DNA from: JARFQW01 sp963842955
GTDB taxonomy: Bacteria; Pseudomonadota; Gammaproteobacteria; Steroidobacterales; XN24
Reading direction: 5' to 3'
Assembly: GCA_963842955.1 (NCBI GenBank)
Contig: CAWJIJ010000011.1
Coordinates: 62,001-126,000, forward strand
Length of the DNA stretch: 64,000 nucleotides
The notes beneath the pieces are model-generated. The model was not told the DNA's origin. It searched no databases and saw nothing but the letters and a program-made list of their open reading frames with translations. The stretch's first letter is position 1. Every line of letters begins with the position of its first letter. Both the position numbers and the translations under genes were made by a program. This document shows, one piece after another, positions 42,191 through 51,047 of this stretch.

Positions 42191-43153
42191 TCAGGCCGGG
42201 AAGAAGTCGATGGGCTTGGTCGTGGTCACAGTTGCCACATCCTTGGCCTCGAATCTGAACAACAGCACACGGGCAATCAGCTTGCGCTCGAATTCAGAGT
42301 CAGCCAGTTCGCTGGAGACCACATCGCAGCCGGTGACCTGGCCGTTGGGGGCGATCGTCAGCGACAACACAAGCTTGCCCTGCAAGGTCGGGTCCTTGCG
42401 AAGAGCTCGCTTGTACAGAGCAAAGATGGCGCCCTTGTTCTTGTCGAACACCATCTCGATCTCTTCCCGGCTGCGTGATGCCGCCCCGCCACCGGAGCGT
42501 GTGCCGGCTGCGTCGGCTCCCGTGCCGCTGCCACCGATGGTGCTCGCCACACGGGTCGTGCTGCGGCCCTGCAGACCGCTGCCACCGGTATCGCGACTGA
42601 GGCTCGCCGTGTTGATCCCGCCGCTGCCCGTACCGGAGCGCGACGTGATCACGGACCGCTCGTTGGCCGTGCTTGCGCCCGCACCCGTGTTGAGCTGAGC
42701 GTTGGAGGTCACGGCCGCAAGGGCGGTGTTCTCACGCAGATCCGCCAGGGCATCGGCGAAGGCCATGACGCCCGCCTTGGAAGCGGTTTCCCGCGCCTGC
42801 TGAACCTGCTCGGGTTCCGGCTCCCGGACCGGTTCGGGGGTGGGAACCGGGTCTGGCTTCACTTCCTTTACCGGCTCCGGCGCCACCTCCACCACTTTCT
42901 CCACCACGGGTTCCTCCTTCGGAACCGGCGGGGGCGGTGGCGGCGGCTTCTTCTCAAGCATCAGTTTCGCGTACCGGGGCGGCACCTCCGGCGGCAGATC
43001 GTCGACCGTCTCGGGCACCGGCAGCCAGGGCAGCAGCAGGCCGAAGATCAGGATCGCCACCATGACGTTGCGCAGGATCCGCTTGAAGCGACGCTCGTCC
43101 TCCGGGCTCAGCGTCCACGGCAGGTCGTAGACGCGATAGGCTATCGCGCTCAT
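42191..43153 (-). CDS. AgmX/PglI-type TonB-like energy transducer
   Basis: A 320-residue protein: cytoplasmic start, one transmembrane helix (about 29-46, NVMVAILIFGLLLPWLP), a proline/glutamate/valine-rich periplasm-spanning stretch with PPPPPPPVPKEEP, a long Gly/Ser/Thr-rich low-complexity region, and a C-terminal domain (about 225-320) with DKNKGAIFALYKRALRKDPTLQGKLVLSL and GQVTGCDVVSS, matching the AgmX/PglI C-terminal family. These proteins work with TolQ/TolR-type motors, as TonB does with ExbBD. The start overlaps the second ExbD-like gene by 4 bp. Confidence 0.85.
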   Translation of the reverse strand: MSAIAYRVYDLPWTLSPEDERRFKRILRNVMVAILIFGLLLPWLPVPETVDDLPPEVPPRYAKLMLEKKPPPPPPPVPKEEPVVEKVVEVAPEPVKEVKPDPVPTPEPVREPEPEQVQQARETASKAGVMAFADALADLRENTALAAVTSNAQLNTGAGASTANERSVITSRSGTGSGGINTASLSRDTGGSGLQGRSTTRVASTIGGSGTGADAAGTRSGGGAASRSREEIEMVFDKNKGAIFALYKRALRKDPTLQGKLVLSLTIAPNGQVTGCDVVSSELADSEFERKLIARVLLFRFEAKDVATVTTTKPIDFFPA

Positions 43154-43659
43154 GACTCTGCCCTCTCTGGAGCCTTCTGCATCACGGCCAGCGAGACCTT
43201 GCCGTAGTCGGCGTCGGTACAGGTGGCCATGATCTTGCGCAAGAGCCGGTAAGGGACGGACTTGTCGCCGAGGATCGTCACCTCGCGGGAGGCGCCGGTG
43301 GCATCTTCGGCGCGTATCAGCCGGCGCGCCTGGGCTTCCAGTGCCGCAGCGAGGGGCTCGATCAGGCTGCCCTTGACCGCCAGCGCGTCGGACACGGACA
43401 TGACCGGCTCACCCTGAACGAGGATCTGCTCGTCCGAGACCAGCACCACAACCGTCTCCCGTGGCTTCTGCTCGGAGACCGACTCGGGCATCTCGATGGA
43501 CTTCGCGTTCGGCAGTTCCTGGACATCCGAGGAGTTCACCAGGAGGAAAAACACCAGGATGGTGAAGATGTCCATGAGCGACACGAGGTTCAGACCGGGA
43601 TTCTTCTTGCTGCGCTTGTGATGGCGATCCATCCGCACAGCGCGGCTGGACTTCTTCAT
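43150..43659 (-). CDS. ExbD/TolR-type motor protein with the conserved Asp
   Basis: A 169-residue biopolymer-transport protein. After a very basic cytoplasmic start (DRHHKRSKKNPG) the single helix reads LNLVSLMDIFTILVFFLLV, with the proton-carrying Asp at residue 30. The periplasmic part (QILVQGEPVMSVSDALAV, VTILGDKSVPYRLLRKIMATCTDADYGKVSLAV) is a standard TolR/ExbD domain. It overlaps the other ExbD-like gene upstream by 4 bp and the TonB-like gene downstream by 4 bp. Confidence 0.9.
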   Translation of the reverse strand: MKKSSRAVRMDRHHKRSKKNPGLNLVSLMDIFTILVFFLLVNSSDVQELPNAKSIEMPESVSEQKPRETVVVLVSDEQILVQGEPVMSVSDALAVKGSLIEPLAAALEAQARRLIRAEDATGASREVTILGDKSVPYRLLRKIMATCTDADYGKVSLAVMQKAPERAES

Positions 43660-44180
43660 GGCGCACCTCCCTTCGCGGCACCCCCGGTCAAGGGAGCATC
43701 GCCGATCGAGATATCGGGGAACAGTTCGGCCTTCACCGGCTCTCCCTCCTGCATGATGTTGGCGACCCGGACCGTGTCCATCACCTGTACCAGGACGTCG
43801 TATTCGATATCCGGCTCCAGGAGCAGGGTCGCCTCGGTCTTGCCGGGGTGCTGGCGCTTGACCCGGTCCAGCAGATACTCGGAGAGAGCCAGGTAGTCCG
43901 AGCCATCGTCTGAACGGTCAAAGCGCTTCAGCAATCCGGTGTTGCGATCACCCACGTCGATGACGTCCGCGCGGACGGTCACCTCGAGGTTGAACTGCTG
44001 CTCCACCGCCTCATTGGTCTCCGAAGACGCACCCGGAAGATTGAGTTCCAGGATCGCCACGCGGGAGAACACCGCGGTGATCAGCAGAAAGGGCACGAGG
44101 ATGACCATCAGGTTCATAAAGGCGGTGATATTGAGTTCAGTCGCCTCCTCGTGCCGCTGCCTGCGGCTTCGGCCGATCAT
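43656..44180 (-). CDS. ExbD/TolR-like protein with Asn in place of the conserved Asp
   Basis: A 174-residue ExbD-type protein, one base after the TolQ-like gene. Its helix reads LNITAFMNLMVILVPFLLITAVFS: the position that carries the essential proton-accepting Asp in ExbD and TolR is Asn23 here. The periplasmic domain has the usual strands (ATLLLEPDIEYDVLVQVMDTVRVANI). With its neighbour, which keeps the Asp, it would form a mixed TolR pair in which only one subunit can carry protons. Confidence 0.87.
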   Translation of the reverse strand: MIGRSRRQRHEEATELNITAFMNLMVILVPFLLITAVFSRVAILELNLPGASSETNEAVEQQFNLEVTVRADVIDVGDRNTGLLKRFDRSDDGSDYLALSEYLLDRVKRQHPGKTEATLLLEPDIEYDVLVQVMDTVRVANIMQEGEPVKAELFPDISIGDAPLTGGAAKGGAP

Positions 44181-44181
44181 G

Positions 44182-44823
44182 TCAGGCTCCCTGGGCGCGC
44201 GCCCGCTCGGTGACCGTGTTCAGGAACTTCACGGACGCCATCTCCAGGCTGTCCACGAGTTCCGTCGTCTTGGTCTGCAGCAGGGTGTGGGCGAGCAGCA
44301 GCGGAATCGCCGCCATCAGGCCAAACGCCGTGGTGTTCATGGCCACCGAGATACTGGCGGACAACAGGTCTGCTTTCTCCGCGGGGTTGGCCGCGGACAC
44401 GGCGGTGAAGGCCCGGATCAGTCCGATGATCGTGCCCAGCAGGCCCAGAAGCGTCGCGATGTTGGCAAAGGTCGCCAGGTAGTGCGTGCGTTTCTCGAGC
44501 TTCGGCAGCACTTCGAGCAGGCTCTCTTCCATGGCCTTTTCAATGTCGTCCCGGCGGCGGGCCGACCGGATACGATTGAGGCCGTATGACAGGATGTTGC
44601 CGATGGCTGACGTGGACTTCCTGGAAATCTCCAGGGCCTCGTTGTACTTGCCGTCGCTGACCAGCGGCACCAGCTGCTTCCAGATCTTCTGGTTGGTCAG
44701 CCGTGCCCGGGACAGGTAGACCCAGCGCTCGACGGCGATGGCGACCCCCAGTCCGAGAACGATAACGATGGGGTACATGAAAACCCCGCCTTCCTGGAAA
44801 AAACTCACAATTGTGGTGTACAT
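44182..44823 (-). CDS. TolQ/ExbB/MotA-type proton channel
   Basis: A 213-residue inner-membrane protein with three helices: VFMYPIVIVLGLGVAIAVERW near the N-terminus, then TLLGLLGTIIGLIRAF and ISVAMNTTAFGLMAAIPLLLAHT with the conserved polar Thr residues of the proton path. The cytoplasmic loop between helices 1 and 2 is of normal TolQ size. It starts the motor part of the operon (TolQ, two TolR-like proteins, TonB-like), 2 bp after an exported hypothetical gene. Confidence 0.93.
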   Translation of the reverse strand: MYTTIVSFFQEGGVFMYPIVIVLGLGVAIAVERWVYLSRARLTNQKIWKQLVPLVSDGKYNEALEISRKSTSAIGNILSYGLNRIRSARRRDDIEKAMEESLLEVLPKLEKRTHYLATFANIATLLGLLGTIIGLIRAFTAVSAANPAEKADLLSASISVAMNTTAFGLMAAIPLLLAHTLLQTKTTELVDSLEMASVKFLNTVTERARAQGA

Positions 44824-44825
44824 GA

Positions 44826-45221
44826 CTATCCTCCTGACTCCTCGACAATCCGTTGCTGTGTATCACCTGCATTAACTTGCTCTGCGTCCGGAGCGCCTTC
44901 GAGCGACTCATAGAACGCCAGCTGACGACGGAACACCTGCCGATCGATGGGCGCGAGCGCCTCATCCAGCAGACTCTCCGCCGGACGCCCGGGCAGATCC
45001 CCGGGCAGTGCCTGTTTCCACGGCACGATGACCATGACCCGGGGCAGCTCCCGGTTGCCGGTCACCGTCGTGGTTTCCAGCCTGATCGTGTCGTTTCGGG
45101 CCGCATCCTCGGCCGCCACGGGGGCGGCCGCAGAACCGGCGGCCAGCATCGCCAGGACGACTAGCGTCCGGCGACGCGGGATTCGACTACGCCCAGGCGC
45201 ATTCTCAGTTCCGCAATCCAT
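44826..45221 (-). CDS. Small exported hypothetical protein of the envelope operon
   Basis: A 131-residue protein with an arginine-flanked signal peptide (RIPRRRTLVVLAMLAAGSAAAPVAA) after an 18-residue start. The mature part of about 95 residues contains TTTVTGNRELPRVMVIVPWKQALPGDLP and a charged helical end. No family recognised. Its start overlaps the end of the TPR lipoprotein gene by about 60 bp, an unusually long overlap. AGGTGG lies a few bases upstream of the ATG, so the start is plausible, but a later non-ATG start cannot be excluded. Confidence 0.65.
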   Translation of the reverse strand: MDCGTENAPGRSRIPRRRTLVVLAMLAAGSAAAPVAAEDAARNDTIRLETTTVTGNRELPRVMVIVPWKQALPGDLPGRPAESLLDEALAPIDRQVFRRQLAFYESLEGAPDAEQVNAGDTQQRIVEESGG

Positions 45222-45766
45222 TTTTCCACCTGCTGGTCGCTGCCGCCGGTTAGCTCGGCGTAGCGCTCGTAGTGTTTCAGAGCTTCTTCGGGTTCTTGCA
45301 GATAAAGGTCGAGCAGCACGCCGCGGTTGCGCCAGGCCCTCGCGTAGTCCGGCTGCAGTTCGAGGGCCCGGGCGTAGGCTTCGTCGGCCCCGGGGAAATC
45401 CCCGGTGCGGCGCAGGACGATGGCCAGCTCCGACCAGGCCACGGCGTTTGCCGGGTCCTCGGCGACGAGTTCACGGAAGACCGCCTCGGCCTCCGCATCC
45501 CGGCCGGTCGCCGAATAAAGAATTCCCAGGTTCAGCGCAGGCCCGCTCAGGGAGGGCCAGCTGACCATCAGCGATTCCAGCATCGGCTCTGCGGTACCGT
45601 AGTCCTCCGCGAGCATGGCCTTCAGTGCGGTCTCGAACTGCGCCATGGCCTCGACCGGAGCGGACGCCTCGGGCGGCGCCTCCGGCGCGCTGGCGCAGCC
45701 GGCCATCGCCAGCATCGCCACGGTCAGCCAGCCCGTACGGGCCCTCGATCGGCGCGAACCGGACAT
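45161..45766 (-). CDS. TPR-repeat lipoprotein
   Basis: A 201-residue lipoprotein with lipobox LAMAGC near residue 23, then about four TPR units (for example LNLGILYSATGRDAEAEAVFRELVAEDP and LAIVLRRTGDFPGADEAYARALELQPD). Small TPR lipoproteins of this type stabilise or assemble outer-membrane parts of envelope machines; GltE of Myxococcus is comparable in type, not necessarily an orthologue. ATG 45766 gives the signal directly; 19 extra codons upstream are possible but would overlap the large TPR gene. Confidence 0.82.
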   Translation of the reverse strand: MSGSRRSRARTGWLTVAMLAMAGCASAPEAPPEASAPVEAMAQFETALKAMLAEDYGTAEPMLESLMVSWPSLSGPALNLGILYSATGRDAEAEAVFRELVAEDPANAVAWSELAIVLRRTGDFPGADEAYARALELQPDYARAWRNRGVLLDLYLQEPEEALKHYERYAELTGGSDQQVEKWIAELRMRLGVVESRVAGR

Positions 45767-45776
45767 ATCGACAGAT

Positions 45777-48575
45777 TTATTCGATGAGGTCGACAAGACG
45801 TTCTCCCTCCTCCATGCGTGCATACCGCCCCGGCATCAGCTCGGCGAGCCGGTCGAAGCTGGCGACCACCCACTCGTCGTACACGGAATCCCGGGTACGA
45901 GCGACGTTGGCTTCATGCAGCGCGATGGCCTGTTCTTCAAACGGATAGGCCTGCTCCTCGAGCAGAATTTCATACTGTTCCAGCTCCAGCGGCCCCAGCT
46001 CGGGAGGCCGTTCGGACTCCATGAGGGCGCCGCCGAAGTCGGCGTAGATGGTCGCGATCCGGTAGGTGGACTGGGTCGTCACATCGGTGATGCCATATCC
46101 TGCTGCACGCTCGTAGGCGGCCAGCGCTTCCTCCATGCGGGACTTCTTGGCGGGCAGGGACTTGTCCAGCGGCGCGGTCAGCTCGACGCGCTCGAAGGCT
46201 TCCCGTGCCGGTCCGGCCAGCTCGAGTGCCGCCCGGCCGGCGAGGGTCTGGCTCCGTGCGGTGCGCGCCTCGCCTGCCGCGGCATCGGCCTCGATGATCC
46301 GCTCCAGCCAGCGACGGCGGCCGGCGGTATCGCCCAGGGACTCATTGAGTTCGGCCAGCTTCAGACGGGCGTCCATCGCCGCGTCGAAGGGTTCCGGATA
46401 CTGCTCCACATAGGCTTCGAGGACGTCCACCGCCTGGCCGGTCTCGCCGGTCTCACCGTACAGCTCGCCCGCCTGCCACAGGGCCGCCCTGCGAACGTCC
46501 AGAGATTCCCCGGCGATACCGGATACGAGCATCAGCTCCGCCGCGGCGCCGGACTTGTCTCCGCTTTCGAGGCGGGTCCGGGCCAGGTTCAACGTGACTT
46601 CGTCCGCCAGGGCATGCCGCGGATAACGGACCCGGAACTGCTCCAGCACCGTCGTGGCGTCCATCCAGCGGCCGGCGCCCATCAGGAGCACCGCGGCGTC
46701 GTAGTCGGCGGTCGCCGCGATGGGGCTGTCGGGAATCTCCGCGGCGACCCGCAGATAATGCTCGACTGCCGCGCTGGTATCCCCGCCCGCTGCGGCAGCC
46801 TGTCCCTGGCTGTAGATGCTGGCGGCCAGCCGCTCCTGGACCGGCGCATGGACCTCATCGTTGCTTTCGACGATGACGAGAAGCTGGCGATAGGCGTCTT
46901 CGGCCTGGTCATAGTCGCCGGTATCGAAGCTTGCGTGACCGAGCACGAGGTATGCGGTGCGCCGGTAAACACGGTCCACCGGGGGTTCCATGGCAACCAG
47001 GCGACGGGCCTGCTCCGCTGCCCGGACCAGGTCGCCTGACTCGAACAGGGCTTCGGCCGCATCGGCCCGGACCGCCACGGCGTGTTCGTGGCCGCCGAAC
47101 GCGTCGGCGAACTTCAGACCTGCGTCAATCGCCGCCAGCTTCGAAAGTTCCTGGCCATCCGCCTCGGCAACGCGGCGATAAGCGAGCACCGCCGCGTAGC
47201 CCGCCTCGGACGCGCGCTCGTGGTCGCCGTAGGTGTAGGCCATGTGCTCATAGGCAGCAGCCGCGGCCAGGGCCTGGCCACCGTCGTCGAGGGCCTCCGC
47301 CAGCAGGAACGCGAATTCCGGGGCCTCGGGATCGGTCGGGAAACCGTCCAGGCGCCGCCGGTACCACTGGGCTGCTACCGCGTAGTCCTGGGGTGAATCA
47401 GAGGCCTGGGCCACGGCGTGGTAGTGACGGGCCAGCTCGCCCAGCGCCTCTCTGAGGTATTCCCTGACGGTGTCCGGGGCAACCCCGCCACGCGTGGCCA
47501 TCCACTCGCCGTCGAAGCCGAAGCGCTCGACAAACTCCACCTTCGCTTCCAGGACCTGTTCCGGGAAGCCGCCGGCCGCAAAGGCATTGGCTACCGCCAC
47601 CTGCAAGGCCGGCGCATCGTCCGCCAGCGGCGCCCGTTCCACGTAAGCGTGGTAGGTGCGGGCCGCGTCGTGATAACGCTCCTGGCCCAGGTACAGCCGG
47701 CCCAGGTTCTGATACAGCAGCGCCTCGTAGGGCGTGGCCTGGTCGCGCTGGTTCAGATAGGCATCCAGCGTGTCCGGGCCCTCGAGGTAGGTGAACCCGA
47801 TGGAGATCGCCCTGAGCGCGTCCTCCACGGTCTCGCGACGGGCCTTGGGCAGATCGCCGATCTCGACCACCCGGCCGTGGTCCACGAGCTGGCGATCGAG
47901 GACGGCGAAGAACGAATCGAGACTCTCCTGGTGAAGCGACTGCTTGAAGCGGCTCCAGCCGTGCTTGTACAGCGCCTGCTCGTAGAACGCCGTTCCCGGA
48001 CCGAGCCCGATTACGCTTGCGTAGGCATCCTCGGCGCGAGGCCAGTCCTTGTTGATAAAGAACGCTTCACCGCGACGGAACTGGGCCTCGGCGGCCAACT
48101 CGCCGTCGGGACTCACGGATACCGCCCGGTCCAGCGCAGCCTGGGCTGCGACAGGATCCTGCAGGAGTTCCAGCGCGCGCGCCTGCTGGTAGAGAACCTG
48201 GTCGCTCTCGGCGTGCTCCGGGTAGTTCACGAGGAGACGCTGGTAGAGCTCGACAGCCTGGGCCAGGCGGGCCTCGGCCGCTGGTGACAGGCCCTCGGAC
48301 AGCTGGAGTTCTTCGCCGGCTTCCAGGCTCAGGTCGGCGAGCCGGCGTATGGCCGTGGCGACGAGATCCTCCTGGGCAGGGTCGGCGTCCTCCAGAAATC
48401 GTTCGTAGGCTTCCATGGCCCGGGCGGCATCCGCGGGATCGGCGGCTTCCTCCTGGACCACGACGTCGGCGTCCGAAAGACTGCCGACGGTCGGATGGGC
48501 GGGAGCCTCGGGGCCTCCGCCGAAGGGCCACAGCCCGGCCATGACCAGCAGGGTCGCGACTGGACCGGCGCTCAT
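45777..48575 (-). CDS. Large periplasmic TPR scaffold protein
   Basis: A 932-residue protein made almost entirely of helical TPR/BamD-like repeats: VELYQRLLVNYPEHAESDQVLYQQARALELL, AQFRRGEAFFINKDWPRAEDAYASVIGLGP, AAQWYRRRLDGFPTDPEAPEFAFLLAEAL, LGHASFDTGDYDQAEDAYRQLLV and others. The N-terminus is a hydrophobic signal or anchor (PVATLLVMAGLWPFGGG). Very Asp/Glu/Ala-rich. It overlaps the previous TPR gene by 4 bp. It probably forms a large periplasmic solenoid holding inner-membrane motor and outer-membrane parts together, comparable in kind to GltD. Confidence 0.78.
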   Translation of the reverse strand: MSAGPVATLLVMAGLWPFGGGPEAPAHPTVGSLSDADVVVQEEAADPADAARAMEAYERFLEDADPAQEDLVATAIRRLADLSLEAGEELQLSEGLSPAAEARLAQAVELYQRLLVNYPEHAESDQVLYQQARALELLQDPVAAQAALDRAVSVSPDGELAAEAQFRRGEAFFINKDWPRAEDAYASVIGLGPGTAFYEQALYKHGWSRFKQSLHQESLDSFFAVLDRQLVDHGRVVEIGDLPKARRETVEDALRAISIGFTYLEGPDTLDAYLNQRDQATPYEALLYQNLGRLYLGQERYHDAARTYHAYVERAPLADDAPALQVAVANAFAAGGFPEQVLEAKVEFVERFGFDGEWMATRGGVAPDTVREYLREALGELARHYHAVAQASDSPQDYAVAAQWYRRRLDGFPTDPEAPEFAFLLAEALDDGGQALAAAAAYEHMAYTYGDHERASEAGYAAVLAYRRVAEADGQELSKLAAIDAGLKFADAFGGHEHAVAVRADAAEALFESGDLVRAAEQARRLVAMEPPVDRVYRRTAYLVLGHASFDTGDYDQAEDAYRQLLVIVESNDEVHAPVQERLAASIYSQGQAAAAGGDTSAAVEHYLRVAAEIPDSPIAATADYDAAVLLMGAGRWMDATTVLEQFRVRYPRHALADEVTLNLARTRLESGDKSGAAAELMLVSGIAGESLDVRRAALWQAGELYGETGETGQAVDVLEAYVEQYPEPFDAAMDARLKLAELNESLGDTAGRRRWLERIIEADAAAGEARTARSQTLAGRAALELAGPAREAFERVELTAPLDKSLPAKKSRMEEALAAYERAAGYGITDVTTQSTYRIATIYADFGGALMESERPPELGPLELEQYEILLEEQAYPFEEQAIALHEANVARTRDSVYDEWVVASFDRLAELMPGRYARMEEGERLVDLIE

Positions 48576-50467
48576 GGCGCGTCCTCATCGGCTGTCACCC
48601 GGGCGGCACGATCGTAGCTGGCCGCGAGCGCATAGCGTGCCTGGCCCAGGTACGCCTTGACCCGGCCACGGCGACGGTCGAGCTCCGCCAGCGCAAGGGA
48701 CGCCAGCTCGGCCTGCTGGGCAGCAAGCAGTTCCCGGGTTCGCTCACGCAGTGTATCGACCCGGGCACCCGCTGCATCGATGCGCTGGTCCAGCGGCGCC
48801 AGGCGCTCGACACCGGCGTTCACCGAGGCTTCGATGTCCGCGCGCCGTTCAGCGCTTTCCGCCAGCGCCCGGGCGGTTTGCCGATTGGCCTTCTCCGCCT
48901 CCCGAAGACGGTCGGGAAACGCCTCGTGCATCCGCCAGTAGAGCAGACCGTTCAGCCGCCGATGGCGATCCTGGATGTCCCTCAGCATGGGATGGCCGGG
49001 CCGGGCTGCGAGCAGGCCGGCGCCGCGATCCAGGCGCGTCTGCCATTTGCGTTCCTCGGCGGTGGCCAGGGCGGCAACATCACCGTCTGCGCGAATACGG
49101 GCGAGCTCCGCGCTGACCTTCTCGTGGCGTTCGACCAGCGTATCCAGCGACGTGACATCCAGCGATGCCCGCGCTTCGGGGAGACGGCTGGCGAGCCGCT
49201 GCTTGCGCGCTTCCAGCATGTCGTGGAAGGCGTCCAGGCTGTCCCGCCAGCGGGACAGCCGATCGTGGAGTTCCTGGAGGTCCCGGAAGTTCTTGTAGGA
49301 CTCCTGGAAGGCGTGACCGGCCATGAGGGGGTAGAGGTAACGGCCCAGCGCCGAATCCGGCACCCGGTCCAGCTCCCAGGCCCAGCCCATGGCGCCGTCG
49401 GCGCGCAGCGCATCCAGGGCAGAGGTCAGCTCGCCGGCACGCACGGCGACGGACGCCGAATCCAGCCGGCCGAGCTCCTGCTCATACCCGTCGATCGCAA
49501 CCCGATAGCCAGTAACAGCCTGGCGGCTGGCGCTCAGCTGAGCGTAGGCGTACGGCAGGGCGAGAAGCGATTCCTGTACCGCCGCGTCGAGCGGATCGCG
49601 TTCCGTGAGAACCCGCCAGGGTGCGAGCGCGGCGCGATAATCGCCGGCCTGGGTATCCGCCCATCCGGCGCCCAGCAAGGCGCGACTGGCAAACGGTCCC
49701 TCGAGTCGCACCCGGTCCAGTGCCTCGCGTGCGGCGTCCACGTCCTCCGCCGCCAGCTGCGCGTAACCGAGGGCCAGGTTGGCCCGGTCTTTCAGCGCAA
49801 GCATCTCTTCCGCGCCGGCATCGTCGCCGTCGAACACGCCCACGCGCTCCAGGAAAACGCCGCCGCGTTTCGACTGGCCTGCCCGGATCAGCGCAACCCC
49901 GAGGTTGTACCAGGCGTACTGCTGCCAGATCCCGGGAAGACGGCGGGACTCCAGAAGGACGATCGCCTCCTCGTAGCGCTCCAGGGACATCAGCACCCGT
50001 GACTTGAGGTCCACCTCGGCGACAACGTAGCGCTCCGGCAGCCCCGATCCGATCCGCTCCAGGGCAGCCAGCGCCTCGGCCTGATAGCCGCGCTCATGGC
50101 GGATACGCGCCAGGTAATACCAGGCGCGGGCACGGGTAACCGGATCCCGCGACTCGTCCAGCAGCGTTTCAAAGATACGGCCGGCGGTCTCGTGCAGGCC
50201 GTAGTTCAGGTACAGGCCGCCGAGCACCAGGTCGGACTCGTCTCCGTGATGGGCGTACTCGCCGCGTTCCTCGGCGACCAGGATCCGCGTGATGGCCGGC
50301 ACGTAGTCCGCCTGGTAGAAGTGAAACAGCACTTCGCCCCACGCCAGGTCCTGGGCCGCTTCCGGCGGCTTGTCGCCGGCAGCGGCACCCGTGGCCCACG
50401 CGCACGCGACCAGCAGCCCGGCAATCGGGGCTTTCGCGAACAGGCGGCGGCGGGTGCTGCGGGTCAA
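48572..50467 (-). CDS. Exported TPR and coiled-coil protein
   Basis: A 631-residue exported protein with a signal peptide (RRRLFAKAPIAGLLVACAWATGAAAG). The first 330 residues carry TPR-like repeats (LVLGGLYLNYGLHETAGRIFETLLDES, YYLARIRHERGYQAEALAAL). The last 250 residues are long, charged helices likely to form coiled coils (LHDRLSRWRDSLDAFHDML, REAEKANRQTARALAES, LDQRIDAAGARVDTLRERTREL). It starts 3 bp after the gene before it. Its domain mix resembles surface-machine scaffolds; no named family was recognised. Confidence 0.75.
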   Translation of the reverse strand: MTRSTRRRLFAKAPIAGLLVACAWATGAAAGDKPPEAAQDLAWGEVLFHFYQADYVPAITRILVAEERGEYAHHGDESDLVLGGLYLNYGLHETAGRIFETLLDESRDPVTRARAWYYLARIRHERGYQAEALAALERIGSGLPERYVVAEVDLKSRVLMSLERYEEAIVLLESRRLPGIWQQYAWYNLGVALIRAGQSKRGGVFLERVGVFDGDDAGAEEMLALKDRANLALGYAQLAAEDVDAAREALDRVRLEGPFASRALLGAGWADTQAGDYRAALAPWRVLTERDPLDAAVQESLLALPYAYAQLSASRQAVTGYRVAIDGYEQELGRLDSASVAVRAGELTSALDALRADGAMGWAWELDRVPDSALGRYLYPLMAGHAFQESYKNFRDLQELHDRLSRWRDSLDAFHDMLEARKQRLASRLPEARASLDVTSLDTLVERHEKVSAELARIRADGDVAALATAEERKWQTRLDRGAGLLAARPGHPMLRDIQDRHRRLNGLLYWRMHEAFPDRLREAEKANRQTARALAESAERRADIEASVNAGVERLAPLDQRIDAAGARVDTLRERTRELLAAQQAELASLALAELDRRRGRVKAYLGQARYALAASYDRAARVTADEDAP

Positions 50468-50470
50468 GGT

Positions 50471-51043
50471 CTACTCCCAGATCTTGACCATGAACTCCGG
50501 CTGCTGCCGGGCCATGCTGTCGGTGATGACCAGCTCCACGAACTGGGAGCCCAGCGGCTTCTCGAAGGTTACGCTGGTGGCCCGCCGGTAGTCGCGGCCC
50601 TGGGGACCGCGGCCGGTGAAGACACCCACCAGCTCGTGCTCGCCCGCCTTGAGATTGCCCAGGTAGAGGCGATGAACGCCCCCGCGGTGGAGAGCATCCA
50701 CTTCCCGTTCCGTATAGAGAAACTTGGAGACCCGTTTGCCGTCGATGGATACTTCCACGCCGTCGAGGCCAAAGAACTGGCCGACGTCCATGGAGAGATA
50801 GACCGCGACCTGGGTGTTGGCCGGAAAGAGGAGCTCCTCTTCGAGGAGGAAGAGATCGCGGTTCAGCGCAAGCGCGTCCTGCTTGACGGACTGAACCTCC
50901 TCGTCCAGCCCCGCCAGCGGCGTTTCCGCGGCATCCGTGGCCATGACCCCGCCGCTCACCGACAGGGCGAGTGCCGCCAGGATCAGCGGAACCCGCCGAA
51001 ACGGCGCCGCTGCGTTGGCAGCCTTCCCGGCGTTCATGCGCAT
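50471..51043 (-). CDS. Exported hypothetical protein of the envelope operon
   Basis: A 190-residue exported protein with a signal peptide (RRVPLILAALALSVSGGVMA). A short coiled stretch (LDEEVQSVKQDALALNRDLFLLEEELLFPA) is followed by an all-beta part (VAVYLSMDVGQFFGLDGVEVSIDGKRVS, HRLYLGNLKAGEHELVGVFTGRGPQG) resembling PEGA or Ig-like modules. Function unknown. It lies 4 bp after DUF3570 and 3 bp before the TPR gene. ATG 51037 is an equally good start. Confidence 0.7.
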   Translation of the reverse strand: MRMNAGKAANAAAPFRRVPLILAALALSVSGGVMATDAAETPLAGLDEEVQSVKQDALALNRDLFLLEEELLFPANTQVAVYLSMDVGQFFGLDGVEVSIDGKRVSKFLYTEREVDALHRGGVHRLYLGNLKAGEHELVGVFTGRGPQGRDYRRATSVTFEKPLGSQFVELVITDSMARQQPEFMVKIWE

Positions 51044-51047
51044 GCCG

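Noticed and set aside
42840..43130. Plus-strand Gly/Ser/Thr-rich frame opposite the TonB-like gene
   Set aside because: It is the complement of the proline/glutamate-rich linker of the real minus-strand gene.
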